Assembly (NCBI GenBank): GCA_913061505.1
Contig: CAJXSO010000018.1
Span: forward strand, 1-55,600
Direction: 5' to 3'
DNA: 55,600 nucleotides
Origin: an uncultured Lutimaribacter sp.
GTDB lineage: Bacteria; Pseudomonadota; Alphaproteobacteria; Rhodobacterales; Rhodobacteraceae
Positions within the stretch are counted from its first letter, which is position 1, and every line of letters begins with the position of its first letter. The translations under genes were made by a program, and so were the position numbers. The notes below the pieces were generated by a model that saw only the letters and a program-made list of their open reading frames with translations, had not been told where the DNA came from and ran no database searches. Of this stretch, positions 17,702 to 26,651 are shown one piece after another.

Positions 17702-17717
17702 GGCAGGGGGCCTGCCT
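17701..17717. repeat. Short perfect hairpin between the DnaA boxes and hemJ
   Basis: Seven-base arms AGGCAGG and CCTGCCT around GGG, separated by a few bases from a T-rich stretch. It could end rightward transcripts entering from the origin, or be a structural element of oriC. Confidence 0.5.
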
Positions 17718-17778
17718 ACATAATCATCTTTTTTTCTTCTTATATTTATTATTTAAAGAAGAAACTGGAGAACCCAAC

Positions 17779-18228
17779 ATGACCGATCTGCTTGCCACCG
17801 CGTATCTTTGGATCAAGGCCATTCATATCATGGCCGTGATTACCTGGATGGCGGGCATTTTTTACCTGCCTCGGTTGTTTGTCTACCATGCCGAGCAGGC
17901 CAAACCTGGCGACGCGCGCGACCAGGTGTTTCAGGTTATGGAATATAAGCTGTTTCGCTACATCATGCGCCCATCGATGATGGTTGTCTGGGCCTTTGGG
18001 CTGGCCTTGGTTATGGTGCCAGGTTTGGTAGATTGGGCCAGTGTTTGGCCATGGGTGAAACTGCTGTCTGTGCTGGGCATGACATGGTTTCATATCTGGT
18101 GCGGCAAACATGTGCGCCTTTTTGCGCAATCAGGCGCCACGCTGACTGGCCGCCAATACCGGATGATGAACGAGGTGCCCACCGTTCTGATGATCGCCAT
18201 TGTCTTTGCAGTGGTTTTGAAATTTTAG
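17779..18228 (+). CDS. hemJ: Protoporphyrinogen IX oxidase HemJ
   Basis: Membrane protein of 149 residues of the HemJ family, which oxidises protoporphyrinogen IX to protoporphyrin IX in haem (and bacteriochlorophyll) synthesis in most alphaproteobacteria. Four membrane helices are evident, and the conserved features are AIHIMAVITWMAGIFYLPRLFVYH near residues 15-40 (conserved His), KLFRYIMRPSM, and KLLSVLGMTWFHIWCGKH. A CTGGAG Shine-Dalgarno (17765-17770) sets the start. It is the first gene right of the origin. No other haem gene lies in this window apart from hemW. Confidence 0.92.
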   Translation: MTDLLATAYLWIKAIHIMAVITWMAGIFYLPRLFVYHAEQAKPGDARDQVFQVMEYKLFRYIMRPSMMVVWAFGLALVMVPGLVDWASVWPWVKLLSVLGMTWFHIWCGKHVRLFAQSGATLTGRQYRMMNEVPTVLMIAIVFAVVLKF

Positions 18229-18233
18229 ATTGT

Positions 18234-18262
18234 TTGACTCGGCCAGATACAGCGCGTAAAAG
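18234..18262 (+). promoter_or_regulatory. Possible sigma-70 promoter of rho
   Basis: TTGACT (18234-18239) followed after 17 bases by TAAAAG (18257-18262), leaving an untranslated leader of about 80 bases before rho. Long rho leaders are common because rho is autoregulated. The -10 is a modest match. Confidence 0.45.
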
Positions 18263-18347
18263 GCCCCAACTGCCCGTCCGGGTATGTGCTTTCCTTGATA
18301 CATGCTGACATCGCGCCACGGCCTGTGGTGGAACCGCTGGATATATT

Positions 18348-19619
18348 ATGCCCGAGAACCGTTTGAACCTGTCTGACCTAAAGGCCAAAAGCCCCAAAGA
18401 TCTTTTGGCGATGGCCGAAGAGCTGGAAATCGAAAACGCCTCGACCATGCGTAAAGGCGAGATGATGTTCCAGATCTTGCGCGAAATGGCGGATGAAGGC
18501 TGGGAAATTGGCGGTGATGGCGTTCTAGAGGTGCTGCAAGACGGGTTTGGGTTTTTGCGCTCGCCCGAGGCAAACTATCTGCCGGGCCCAGACGATATTT
18601 ACGTCTCGCCCGATATGATCCGCCAATATGCGCTGCGCACGGGCGATACGATTGAAGGGGTGATCAAAGCCCCGGAAGAGGCCGAGCGGTATTTTGCGCT
18701 AATGGATGTGCGGGTGATCAACTTTGAAGATCCCGAAAAAGCGCGGCACAAGATTGCCTTTGATAACCTGACACCGCTTTACCCTGACGAGCGGTTGAAG
18801 ATGGAAATCGAAGACCCAACCATCAAAGATCGCTCTGCGCGGGTGATCGACCTGGTTTCGCCCATCGGCAAAGGCCAGCGCGCCCTGATCGTGGCGCCAC
18901 CGCGCACGGGTAAAACCGTTTTGCTGCAAAACATCGCCCGCTCGATCGAGGTGAACCATCCAGAATGTTACCTGATCGTTCTGCTGATCGATGAACGCCC
19001 CGAAGAGGTGACAGACATGCAGCGCTCGGTGAAGGGCGAGGTGATATCCTCGACCTTTGATGAACCCGCCACGCGGCACGTGGCCGTATCGGAAATGGTG
19101 ATCGAAAAGGCCAAACGCCTGGTTGAACACAAACGCGATGTGGTGATTTTGCTTGATTCAATCACCCGTCTTGGCCGTGCGTTCAACACTGTTGTGCCCT
19201 CGTCTGGCAAGGTGCTGACCGGCGGTGTAGATGCAAATGCCCTGCAACGGCCAAAGCGCTTTTTTGGCGCCGCGCGTAACGTGGAAGAGGGCGGATCGCT
19301 GACCATTATCGCAACCGCGCTGATCGATACCGGCAGCCGGATGGATGAGGTGATTTTTGAGGAATTCAAAGGCACCGGTAACTCGGAAATCGTGCTAGAT
19401 CGTAAAGTTGCCGATAAGCGTGTGTTCCCTGCGATGGATATTTTGAAATCTGGCACCCGGAAAGAGGATCTGCTGGTCAACAAAGTTGATTTGCAGAAAA
19501 CCTTTGTTTTGCGCCGCATTTTGAACCCGATGGGCACAACCGATGCCATCGAATTCCTGTTGGGCAAGCTGAAACAAACCAAATCGAATTCCGATTTCTT
19601 CGACTCGATGAACAGCTAA
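18348..19619 (+). CDS. rho: Transcription termination factor Rho
   Basis: Hexameric RNA-dependent ATPase that ends transcription, 423 residues. The N-terminal helical part [24 protein letters not shown] is followed by the OB-fold RNA-binding domain with GFGFLRSPE (RNP1-like) and by the ATPase core: Walker [12 protein letters not shown] near residue 183, [10 protein letters not shown], and [16 protein letters not shown] (Walker B). The Q/R-loop region is [20 protein letters not shown]. The start follows a long leader without a strong Shine-Dalgarno; a GGTGG or GGA at about 18326-18340 is the best candidate. Confidence 0.98.
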   Translation: MPENRLNLSDLKAKSPKDLLAMAEELEIENASTMRKGEMMFQILREMADEGWEIGGDGVLEVLQDGFGFLRSPEANYLPGPDDIYVSPDMIRQYALRTGDTIEGVIKAPEEAERYFALMDVRVINFEDPEKARHKIAFDNLTPLYPDERLKMEIEDPTIKDRSARVIDLVSPIGKGQRALIVAPPRTGKTVLLQNIARSIEVNHPECYLIVLLIDERPEEVTDMQRSVKGEVISSTFDEPATRHVAVSEMVIEKAKRLVEHKRDVVILLDSITRLGRAFNTVVPSSGKVLTGGVDANALQRPKRFFGAARNVEEGGSLTIIATALIDTGSRMDEVIFEEFKGTGNSEIVLDRKVADKRVFPAMDILKSGTRKEDLLVNKVDLQKTFVLRRILNPMGTTDAIEFLLGKLKQTKSNSDFFDSMNS

Positions 19620-19646
19620 TCCCGCGGCGGCGCCAGGGGGTGCACC

Positions 19647-20930
19647 ATGGATACCATCTTTGCCTTAGCAACAGCCTTTGGTAAGGCTGGCGTTGCCGTG
19701 TTGCGCGTATCGGGGCCGCAGGCCTATGCCGCCTGTGCAGCCCTTGCAGGCGCCACCCCGGTGCCGGGCCGCACCAGCCTGCGCAAGCTTTATGCAAGCG
19801 ATGGCACGTTTTTAGACCAGGCCTTGGTTTTGGCCTTTGCCGAGGGCCGCAGTTTTACTGGCGAGGCGGTTGTTGAATTTCAATGCCACGGCGCACCGGC
19901 GATTATCGCGGCCTTGTTGGCAGAATTGGGCAAACAGCCAGGGTTGCGCCTGGCAGACCCTGGTGAATTTACCCGCCGCGCCATGGAAAATGGCCTTCTT
20001 GATCTGGCGCAGGTCGAAGGGCTGGCCGACCTGATTGATGCAGAAACAGAGGCACAGCGAAAACAGGCCTTGCGTGTGTTTTCGGGCGAGCTGGGCACAA
20101 AAACCGAAAGCTGGCGCGCCAATCTGGTGCGCGCCGCAGCACTATTGGAAGCCACGATAGATTTCGCAGATGAAGACGTGCCCGAAGATGTATCAGACGA
20201 GGTGCTAGACCTGATCGAGGGCACGCTTTTGTCGCTCAGCGCTGAAATTTCGGGCAGTGCAGCGGCAGAACGGGTGCGGACAGGGTTCGAAGTGGCAATC
20301 GTGGGCGCGCCAAATGTGGGTAAATCTACGCTGCTGAATGCGCTTGCGGGGCGCGAGGCGGCGATTACATCAGAATTTGCCGGCACGACCCGCGATGTGA
20401 TCGAGGTGCGGATGGATCTAGCAGGCCTGCCTGTCACCATTCTAGATACTGCTGGCCTGCGCGAAACCACCGATCATGTCGAAGGTATCGGGATAGAACG
20501 CGCAAAACAGCGCGCGATTCAGGCAGATTTGCGGGTGTTTCTTGGCGATGCCACCGATCTAGATTTGCAGCCCGAAACACATGATATTGTGTTGCGGCCC
20601 AAAATCGACACAGATGATGGGCTGGAAAGCGGCATTTCGGGCAAAACAGGGCATGGCGTTTCGCGGTTGGTGGCGCAGATCAGCGAAACTTTAGCCACAC
20701 AGGCCAGTGGCGCGGGCCTGGCCACACGCGCGCGGCACAGGCAGGCGATGGAACGCGCTGTTGCCGATTTGCAGGCGGCGATCAGCACTGTCAGAATCGG
20801 CCCGGATATGTATGATCTGGCGGCAGAGAATTTACGCAACGCGATCCGCACGCTAGAATCGCTGGTAGGGCGGATTGATGTTGAAACCGTTCTCGACGAG
20901 ATTTTTTCAAGTTTTTGCTTGGGCAAGTAA
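19647..20930 (+). CDS. mnmE: tRNA uridine-5-carboxymethylaminomethyl synthesis GTPase MnmE
   Basis: Partner of MnmG in forming cmnm5U34 in tRNA wobble positions, 427 residues. The N-terminal tetrahydrofolate-binding domain ([22 protein letters not shown]) is followed by helices and an inserted G domain: G1 GAPNVGKST near residue 220, G2 TT in AGTTRDV, G3 DTAGLRE. The C-terminal FCLGK has the essential Cys424. The G4 motif is unusual: where NKxD is expected the protein reads RPKID, keeping Lys and Asp but not Asn. mnmG begins 12 bp after the stop, so the pair is co-transcribed. Confidence 0.96.
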   Translation: MDTIFALATAFGKAGVAVLRVSGPQAYAACAALAGATPVPGRTSLRKLYASDGTFLDQALVLAFAEGRSFTGEAVVEFQCHGAPAIIAALLAELGKQPGLRLADPGEFTRRAMENGLLDLAQVEGLADLIDAETEAQRKQALRVFSGELGTKTESWRANLVRAAALLEATIDFADEDVPEDVSDEVLDLIEGTLLSLSAEISGSAAAERVRTGFEVAIVGAPNVGKSTLLNALAGREAAITSEFAGTTRDVIEVRMDLAGLPVTILDTAGLRETTDHVEGIGIERAKQRAIQADLRVFLGDATDLDLQPETHDIVLRPKIDTDDGLESGISGKTGHGVSRLVAQISETLATQASGAGLATRARHRQAMERAVADLQAAISTVRIGPDMYDLAAENLRNAIRTLESLVGRIDVETVLDEIFSSFCLGK

Positions 20931-20934
20931 GGAG

Positions 20935-20950
20935 TGTTTCACGTGAAACA
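20935..20950. promoter_or_regulatory. parS: parS site 1 (ParB-binding palindrome)
   Basis: TGTTTCACGTGAAACA, a perfect 16-bp palindrome identical to the widely conserved chromosomal parS. It lies between the mnmG Shine-Dalgarno (AAGGAG, 20929-20934) and extends over the mnmG start codon. ParB clamps loaded here act in chromosome segregation and could also affect mnmG expression. Confidence 0.93.
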
Positions 20951-22811
20951 TTTTGATTTCGACGTTATCGTTGTGGGGGGTGGCCATGCGGGCGCCGATG
21001 CCGCCCACGCCGCTGCCCGCATGGGCGCGCGCACAGCGTTGGTTACGCTTACCCAGGCATCTATCGGTGTTATGTCGTGCAATCCTGCCATTGGTGGGCT
21101 GGGCAAAGGCCATTTGGTGCGCGAGATCGATGCGTTAGATGGCGTGATGGGCCGTGTGGCCGATAAGGCCGGGATTCAATTTCGCCTTCTCAACCGGCGT
21201 AAAGGCCCAGCTGTGCAAGGCCCGCGCGCGCAATCGGATCGCAAGATTTATAGAACCGCGATGTTGGCGGAAATGCAGGCCTGTGCCGGGCTGCAAATTA
21301 TCGAGGGTGAAGCGACCGATTTCATCATGGATGGCCACCGCGTAGCGGGGGTAGAGCTGGCTGATGGTTCGCAGCTGCGCGCGCATGCCGTGGTTTTGAC
21401 AACCGGAACCTTTCTGCGGGGTGTTATCCACATTGGCGATCAGCAACGCCCCGGTGGGCGAATGGGTGATAAGCCCTCGGTTAAGCTGGCCCAGCGGATC
21501 GATTCATTTGGCCTGCCGTTAGGGCGGCTGAAAACCGGCACGCCACCGCGCTTGGACGGGCGCACCATTGCCTGGGACAAGCTGGAATCGCAGCCCGGCG
21601 ATACAGACCCGGTGATGTTTTCTTTCCTGTCCAAAGGCCCCAGTGCCCGGCAAGTGGCGTGCGGTATTACCCATACAAACGCGCAAACCCATGAAATTAT
21701 ACGGGAAAATCTGGGTAGATCGGCCATGTATGGCGGCCATATCGAGGGCGTGGGCCCGCGGTACTGCCCCTCGATCGAAGATAAAATCGTGCGGTTTGCT
21801 GATAAAACGGCGCATCAAATTTTTCTCGAACCCGAGGGGCTGGATGACACCACCGTTTACCCCAATGGGATTTCAACCTCGCTTCCCGAGGATGTGCAGC
21901 ACGCCTATGTGAATTCGATTTACGGCCTGGAAAATGCGCGCATTGTTCAGCCGGGTTATGCGATTGAATACGATTATATCGATCCGCGCGCCCTGGATAT
22001 GCGGCTGGCGGTGCGCGATGTGCCGGGCCTGTTTCTGGCTGGGCAAATCAATGGAACCACGGGTTATGAAGAGGCGGCGGCGCAGGGGCTGGTTGCGGGG
22101 CTGAACGCAGCGCTGTCTGCGATGGGGCGTGCGCCGCATGTTTTTAGCCGAACCGACAGTTATATCGGTGTGATGATCGACGATCTAACCACGCGTGGTG
22201 TGTCCGAGCCGTATCGCATGTTTACCAGCCGGGCAGAATATCGCCTGTCGCTGCGTGCGGATAACGCTGATCAGCGGTTAACACCGGCTGGTATTCAGCT
22301 GGGCCTTGTGGGTGAAACGCGCCGGATAGCCTATGAAGATAAGGCCGAAAGGCTGCAAAAGGGGCGTGCGCAGCTGGAGAGCGCCAGCTTTACCCCGCGC
22401 CAGGTTGCAGCTTTGGGCCTAAGCGTGAACCAAGACGGCGCGCGCCGAACGGCGTTTCAGCTGCTGTCTTTCCCGGAAATCGGCTTCGAACAAGTTGTGC
22501 AGCTACAGCCAGATTTGGCAGAAATAGACAGTGAAACACAACAGCAGTTGGTCTGTGATGCGCTCTATGCCAATTATATCGAGCGGCAAAAGCGCGATGT
22601 CGAGGCCCTGCGCCGCGACGAGCAGCACATCATTCCGCCTGAGTTTTCTTTTGACAATGTCGAGGGGCTTTCAAACGAGTTGAAGGCAAAGCTGAAACTG
22701 GCCCGGCCTGAAAACCTGTCGCAAGCGGCGCGCATCGATGGCATGACGCCTGCCGCGTTAACATTGATTTTGTCGATCCTGCGGCGCCAGAAACGCGAAA
22801 AATCTGCATGA
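20943..22811 (+). CDS. mnmG: tRNA uridine-5-carboxymethylaminomethyl modification enzyme MnmG (GidA)
   Basis: FAD-dependent partner of MnmE, 622 residues. The dinucleotide-binding motif [17 protein letters not shown] starts at residue 7; signature segments [40 protein letters not shown] and [18 protein letters not shown] are present, and the C-terminal helical part ends with [11 protein letters not shown]. The start is taken as GTG at 20943, because AAGGAG at 20929-20934 is correctly spaced from it; the upstream GTG at 20934 overlaps that Shine-Dalgarno and would merely translate the parS site as FHVKH. The stop shares ATGA with rsmG. Confidence 0.95.
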   Translation: MKHFDFDVIVVGGGHAGADAAHAAARMGARTALVTLTQASIGVMSCNPAIGGLGKGHLVREIDALDGVMGRVADKAGIQFRLLNRRKGPAVQGPRAQSDRKIYRTAMLAEMQACAGLQIIEGEATDFIMDGHRVAGVELADGSQLRAHAVVLTTGTFLRGVIHIGDQQRPGGRMGDKPSVKLAQRIDSFGLPLGRLKTGTPPRLDGRTIAWDKLESQPGDTDPVMFSFLSKGPSARQVACGITHTNAQTHEIIRENLGRSAMYGGHIEGVGPRYCPSIEDKIVRFADKTAHQIFLEPEGLDDTTVYPNGISTSLPEDVQHAYVNSIYGLENARIVQPGYAIEYDYIDPRALDMRLAVRDVPGLFLAGQINGTTGYEEAAAQGLVAGLNAALSAMGRAPHVFSRTDSYIGVMIDDLTTRGVSEPYRMFTSRAEYRLSLRADNADQRLTPAGIQLGLVGETRRIAYEDKAERLQKGRAQLESASFTPRQVAALGLSVNQDGARRTAFQLLSFPEIGFEQVVQLQPDLAEIDSETQQQLVCDALYANYIERQKRDVEALRRDEQHIIPPEFSFDNVEGLSNELKAKLKLARPENLSQAARIDGMTPAALTLILSILRRQKREKSA

Positions 22812-23425
22812 GCGCACCGACAGCGGATAGTTTGAATGTTTCACGTGAAACATTTGCACGCCTGGGCACCTATGTGGCCTTGGTGGAAAAGTGGAACCCG
22901 CGCATTAACCTTGTGGCGCGATCGACCCTGCCAGATCTATGGGACCGCCACATCGTGGATTCTGCCCAAATTTGGCAATATGCGCCGAATAATTGGCATA
23001 TTTGGGCTGATTTTGGCAGCGGCGGCGGCTTTCCGGGCCTTGTTATGGCGATACTTGCCAAAGAATCTAACCCCGGGGGGCAGATCGTTTTGGTGGAAAG
23101 CGACCAGCGCAAAGCGGTTTTTTTGCGCACAGTGATCCGCGAGCTTGGGTTAAACGCCAAAGTGCTGGATGAAAGAATCGAACAGCTGCCAAATCTGCAG
23201 GCCGATGTTATTTCAGCGCGGGCCTTGGCTGATTTGAACACGCTATTGGGGTTTTTTGAGCAGCATGGCGCTGAAAACAGCATCGGAATTTTCCCCAAAG
23301 GGGCAAAATGGGCTGACGAAGTGGCCCAGGCGCAGGAAAATTGGTGTTTCAGTTTCACCGCCCATGGCAGTATAACCCAAGCCGAGGCTGTTGTGCTTGC
23401 TGTTGAAGGAGTTTCCCGTGTCTGA
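22808..23425 (+). CDS. rsmG: 16S rRNA (guanine527-N7) methyltransferase RsmG (GidB)
   Basis: SAM-dependent methyltransferase that modifies G527 of 16S rRNA; loss gives low-level streptomycin resistance in several bacteria. It has 205 residues, with the SAM motif [11 protein letters not shown] at 67-77, [12 protein letters not shown] and [10 protein letters not shown]. Residues 10-16, NVSRETF, are simply the parS palindrome read in frame, a quirk seen in many alphaproteobacterial GidB proteins. The start forms an ATGA with mnmG; the stop overlaps the parA start by 8 bp. Confidence 0.95.
   Translation: MSAPTADSLNVSRETFARLGTYVALVEKWNPRINLVARSTLPDLWDRHIVDSAQIWQYAPNNWHIWADFGSGGGFPGLVMAILAKESNPGGQIVLVESDQRKAVFLRTVIRELGLNAKVLDERIEQLPNLQADVISARALADLNTLLGFFEQHGAENSIGIFPKGAKWADEVAQAQENWCFSFTAHGSITQAEAVVLAVEGVSRV
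22837..22852. promoter_or_regulatory. parS: parS site 2 (ParB-binding palindrome), inside rsmG
   Basis: Second perfect copy of TGTTTCACGTGAAACA, 1902 bp from the first and 566 bp before the parA start. It is embedded in the rsmG reading frame, so protein sequence and centromere function constrain the same bases. Confidence 0.93.
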
Positions 23426-24227
23426 CCAAATTCGGTCTGTAAGCCCCCGCATTATTGCTGTTGCAAACCAAAAGGGTGGCGTGGGCAAAACCACGACAGC
23501 CATTAATCTGGCGGCGGCCTTGGTGGCGAATGGGATGCGTGTGTTGATCGTTGATCTGGATCCGCAGGGAAATGCCTCGACCGGGTTGGGGATCGACGGG
23601 CAAGACCGCGATTTAACCACATATGACCTGCTGCTTGATGATGTTGCCCTGGCCGATGTGGTTAAACCCACCAGCACCGAGGGCTTGCTGATTATTCCTG
23701 CCACGGTTGATCTAAGTTCGGCTGATATCGAGCTGTATTCAACAGAAAAACGCAGCTTTTTGCTGCACGATGCCTTGCGCCAACCTGCAATCGACGCGTT
23801 TCAATTAGATTACATCCTGATCGATTGCCCCCCATCGCTTAGCCTGCTGACGGTGAATGCCATGGTTGCGGCCCATTCGGTCTTGGTGCCGCTGCAATCC
23901 GAGTTTTTCGCGCTCGAGGGGTTGTCGCAGCTGATGATGACAATCCGCGAGGTGCGCCAAACCGCCAATCCGGGCCTGCGGATCGAAGGTGTTGTGCTAA
24001 CCATGTATGACATGCGCAATAAGTTGTCGTTGCAGGTTGAACAGGACGCGCGCGATAACCTGGGCGAATTGGTGTTCAAAACCGTTATTCCCCGCAATGT
24101 TCGGGTGTCTGAGGCGCCATCATTTGCGGTGCCGGTGTTGGATTACGATGCCAACAGCCGTGGTGCGCAGGCCTATTTGGAATTGGCGCGTGAATTATTG
24201 CATAACAACGCTGTAATGGCGGCTTAA
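23418..24227 (+). CDS. parA: Chromosome partitioning ATPase ParA
   Basis: Walker-type partition ATPase of 269 residues that forms the DNA-bound gradient pulling ParB-parS complexes apart. The deviant Walker A is KGGVGKTTT (residues 19-27, signature Lys19); VDLDPQGNASTGLG is the A' motif and IDCPPSLSLLTVNA the Walker B region. The GTG start at 23418 is fixed by AAGGAG at 23406-23411. The gene overlaps rsmG by 8 bp and parB follows at once, the standard mnmG-rsmG-parA-parB order. Confidence 0.97.
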   Translation: MSDQIRSVSPRIIAVANQKGGVGKTTTAINLAAALVANGMRVLIVDLDPQGNASTGLGIDGQDRDLTTYDLLLDDVALADVVKPTSTEGLLIIPATVDLSSADIELYSTEKRSFLLHDALRQPAIDAFQLDYILIDCPPSLSLLTVNAMVAAHSVLVPLQSEFFALEGLSQLMMTIREVRQTANPGLRIEGVVLTMYDMRNKLSLQVEQDARDNLGELVFKTVIPRNVRVSEAPSFAVPVLDYDANSRGAQAYLELARELLHNNAVMAA

Positions 24228-24238
24228 AGGGGGCGGTG

Positions 24239-25147
24239 ATGGAAAAAAAGCGTAAAGCTGGCGGTTTGGGGCGTGGGCTATCGGCGCTTATGGCCGATGT
24301 AACGGCGCCTGAGGCCCAAAAAACCGAAGATGGCACACAGCGCCGTGCCGATATGAACGTGCCGGTCGAAAGCGTATATCCAAACCCTAACCAGCCGCGG
24401 CGCAGCTTTACGCCAGAACAGCTGGAAGAACTGGCCGCCTCGGTCAAGGAAAAGGGCATCATTCAGCCGCTTATCGTGCGCGCCCGCCCGGGCCACCCCC
24501 AACAATTCGAGATTGTCGCGGGCGAGCGCCGCTGGCGTGCAGCGCAAATGGCACAGCTGCACCATGTGCCGGTGGTTGTGCGTGAATTCGACGATGTCGA
24601 AGTGCTGGAAATCGCCATTATCGAAAATATCCAGCGCGCCGATTTGAACCCCATGGAAGAGGCCGCTGGCTACAAAGCCTTGATGGAGCGTTTTGGCCAC
24701 ACACAAGATAAGCTATCCGAGGCATTGGGCAAAAGCCGCAGCTATATCGCCAACCTTGTGCGTTTGCTGCAGCTGCCAGACGAGGTGCAAACCTATCTGC
24801 GCGAGGGCAAATTATCAGCCGGGCATGCACGCGCCTTGATTACCAGCGAAGATCCCGGCGCGCTGGCCCGGCGCGTTATTCAGCAGGGCCTTTCTGTGCG
24901 CGAAACCGAACGCTTGGCAAAACAGCCCAAACCCAGCCAGAAAACTGGCGGTGGGCAAAGCCCTGCGCGCAAAGCTGTTGAAAAAGATGCCGATACCCGC
25001 GCGTTAGAGGGTGATTTATCGGCAAATCTGGGCATGAAAGTGGAAATTAACCACAGCCCGGGCGCCGAGGCGGGCAGTATCACTATCAGCTATACAGACC
25101 TAGAGCAGCTAGACGAGCTGTGTATGCGCCTGACGGCTAACCGTTAG
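24239..25147 (+). CDS. parB: Chromosome partitioning protein ParB
   Basis: CTP-dependent DNA clamp that loads at parS and spreads, 302 residues. The N-terminal GGLGRGLSALM is the ParA-interacting peptide; VYPNPNQPRRSF, GERRWRAAQMA (CTP-binding, about residue 95) and ENIQRADLNPMEEA define the ParB/Srx fold; LSEALGKSRSYIANLVRLLQLP is the helix-turn-helix that reads parS; the end is the dimerisation domain. The ATG at 24239 is preferred to the GTG three bases earlier for spacing from AAAGGGGG (about 24226-24233). The 3' end overlaps the convergent DUF454 gene by 11 bp. Confidence 0.97.
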   Translation: MEKKRKAGGLGRGLSALMADVTAPEAQKTEDGTQRRADMNVPVESVYPNPNQPRRSFTPEQLEELAASVKEKGIIQPLIVRARPGHPQQFEIVAGERRWRAAQMAQLHHVPVVVREFDDVEVLEIAIIENIQRADLNPMEEAAGYKALMERFGHTQDKLSEALGKSRSYIANLVRLLQLPDEVQTYLREGKLSAGHARALITSEDPGALARRVIQQGLSVRETERLAKQPKPSQKTGGGQSPARKAVEKDADTRALEGDLSANLGMKVEINHSPGAEAGSITISYTDLEQLDELCMRLTANR

Positions 25148-25490
25148 GGCGGGTCCAGATAAACAGCAAAACGCAAGATAGAACCGCAGCCTGTATGCCC
25201 AACACATGAATGGGCAGCGATAGGGCAACCGACAGCAGGAACACAGCGCCAATAGACAGGGTTGCCAGCTTTTTGGCCCGCGGGTTGATTGCGCCGTTTT
25301 CCTGCCAGTCTTGAATGGGCCCGCCAAAGGTGGGGTGGGTGACCAGCCACAGGTGCAACCGTTCGGACGAGCGGGCAAAAAAGAATGCGGCCAGCAGCAT
25401 AAAGGGCACAGTGGGTAACAGCGGCAAAACCACGCCCAACAGCCCTATGCCCACGCATAGAATACCCAAAGCGGCCCAGATTACCCGCAT
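25137..25490 (-). CDS. DUF454 (YbaN-like) inner-membrane protein
   Basis: Membrane protein of 117 residues of the DUF454/YbaN family, function unknown. The family pattern GILCVGIGLLGVVLPLLPTVPFMLLAAFFFARSS covers the first two helices; after WLVTHPTFGGPIQDWQENGAI, a cytoplasmic loop typical of the family, come two more helices. It lies 3 bp downstream of hemW on the same strand and is probably the end of the rph-rdgB-hemW operon. Its stop codon lies inside the parB coding end. Confidence 0.88.
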   Translation of the reverse strand: MRVIWAALGILCVGIGLLGVVLPLLPTVPFMLLAAFFFARSSERLHLWLVTHPTFGGPIQDWQENGAINPRAKKLATLSIGAVFLLSVALSLPIHVLGIQAAVLSCVLLFIWTRPNG

Positions 25491-25493
25491 GAT

Positions 25494-26651
25494 CTACCCT
25501 GTGATAAGCTCTTTCAAAACACCGTTTAAAACCATCCGCCCGGCATCAGTGACGCGGATATTATCATGCGATGTTTCAACCATTCCTATATCGGATAGAT
25601 AGCGCAAGTTTTTTTCTGGCAAGGGGCGCCCGGCCAAATGGGCGTAGCGGGCGGGGCTAATTCCCTCGGCCAGGCGTAGGCCCATCATAAGAAACTCATC
25701 GGCCTGATCGGCGCGCGCAATTGCATCGCGATGTTGCTCTGTTGCGTTGGTTTGCGCCGCGGTCAGCCATTTGCCGGGCGCAGACCAATGCACAGTGGCA
25801 TAGCGCTGCCCCCCCAATGTAAGCCGCCCGTGGGCGCCTGGGCCAATGCCGATATAATCGCCATAGCGCCAATACACGCGGTTGTGGCGCGATTCTGCGC
25901 CAGGGCGCGCGTGGTTTGATACCTCGTATCCCAATAGGCCGGCAGCGCCGCACAGGTCTTGGGTGGCTTGATACATATCGGCGGCCAGGTCATCGGGGGG
26001 CAGGCCGTGCAGCTTGCCGCGCGCGTAACGCTCGCCAAAGGCGGTGCCATCTTCGATTGTCAGCTGGTATAGCGACAGGTGATCAACGGCCAGATCCAGG
26101 GCTTTGGCCAATTCCGCCTGCCAATCTGCCAAGGTTTGGTTTTGGCGGGCATAAATCAGGTCGAAACTGACGCGCGAGAATTGATTTCTTGCGATATCAA
26201 AGGCTTGCATCGCCTCTGCCGCGGTGTGTATGCGGCCCAAACGGTGCAGATCTGCATCGTTAAGTGCCTGAATTCCCATAGAAATTCTGTTAACACCGGC
26301 ATCGGCATAGCCTGCAAACCGCCCCGCCTCGACCGAGCTGGGGTTGGCCTCGAGCGTGATTTCCAGATCATTGGCAACGGGCCAAAGGCGGCGAATTTCG
26401 GCGATAATCGCATGCACGATGTCGGGGTTCATCAGGCTGGGCGTGCCGCCCCCAAAAAACACCGAATGCAACACCCGGCCCGGCGTTAGTGTTGCATAGG
26501 CCTGCAGCTGGGCAAGATAGGCCTGCAGCCAGGCGTTTTGATCTATGCTGCGGGCGACATGGCTGTTGAAATCGCAATAGGGGCATTTGGCCTGGCAAAA
26601 GGGCCAATGCAGATACAGGCCAAAGCCGCCATTTTCCCAATCGTCAGCCAA
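25494..26651 (-). CDS. hemW: Radical SAM haem chaperone HemW
   Basis: Radical SAM protein of 385 residues, long called oxygen-independent coproporphyrinogen III oxidase but now viewed as a haem chaperone (HemW) that hands haem to respiratory enzymes. The cluster ligands are Cys19, Cys23 and Cys26 in PFCQAKCPYC; SVFFGGGTPSLM and EANPSS are SAM-binding parts. The PFCxxxCxYCDFNS pattern without HemN-specific N-terminus supports HemW. The start is TTG at 26651, overlapping rdgB by 8 bp; no in-frame ATG or GTG precedes the cluster, so this unusual start seems real. Confidence 0.92.
   Translation of the reverse strand: MADDWENGGFGLYLHWPFCQAKCPYCDFNSHVARSIDQNAWLQAYLAQLQAYATLTPGRVLHSVFFGGGTPSLMNPDIVHAIIAEIRRLWPVANDLEITLEANPSSVEAGRFAGYADAGVNRISMGIQALNDADLHRLGRIHTAAEAMQAFDIARNQFSRVSFDLIYARQNQTLADWQAELAKALDLAVDHLSLYQLTIEDGTAFGERYARGKLHGLPPDDLAADMYQATQDLCGAAGLLGYEVSNHARPGAESRHNRVYWRYGDYIGIGPGAHGRLTLGGQRYATVHWSAPGKWLTAAQTNATEQHRDAIARADQADEFLMMGLRLAEGISPARYAHLAGRPLPEKNLRYLSDIGMVETSHDNIRVTDAGRMVLNGVLKELITG

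Larger units (their letters stand above)
17402..17778. other. oriC: Probable chromosomal replication origin (oriC)
   Basis: The only gene-free stretch over 300 bp in the window. It contains one perfect TTATCCACA DnaA box, four boxes with one mismatch, two AT-rich tracts suitable for unwinding (17603-17638 and 17719-17763), a broken inverted repeat at 17505-17537 and a short hairpin at 17701-17717. Flanking operons diverge from it. Its place between maf-aroE-coaE-dnaQ and hemJ-rho, with mnmG-rsmG-parAB and parS sites nearby, fits the alphaproteobacterial origin region. The assignment is by sequence pattern and context; no skew calculation was possible. Confidence 0.85.

Noticed and set aside
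17402-17778. A tRNA or small RNA gene in the maf-hemJ gap
   Set aside because: No cloverleaf, and the hairpins are short and interspersed with DnaA boxes; the pattern fits an origin.
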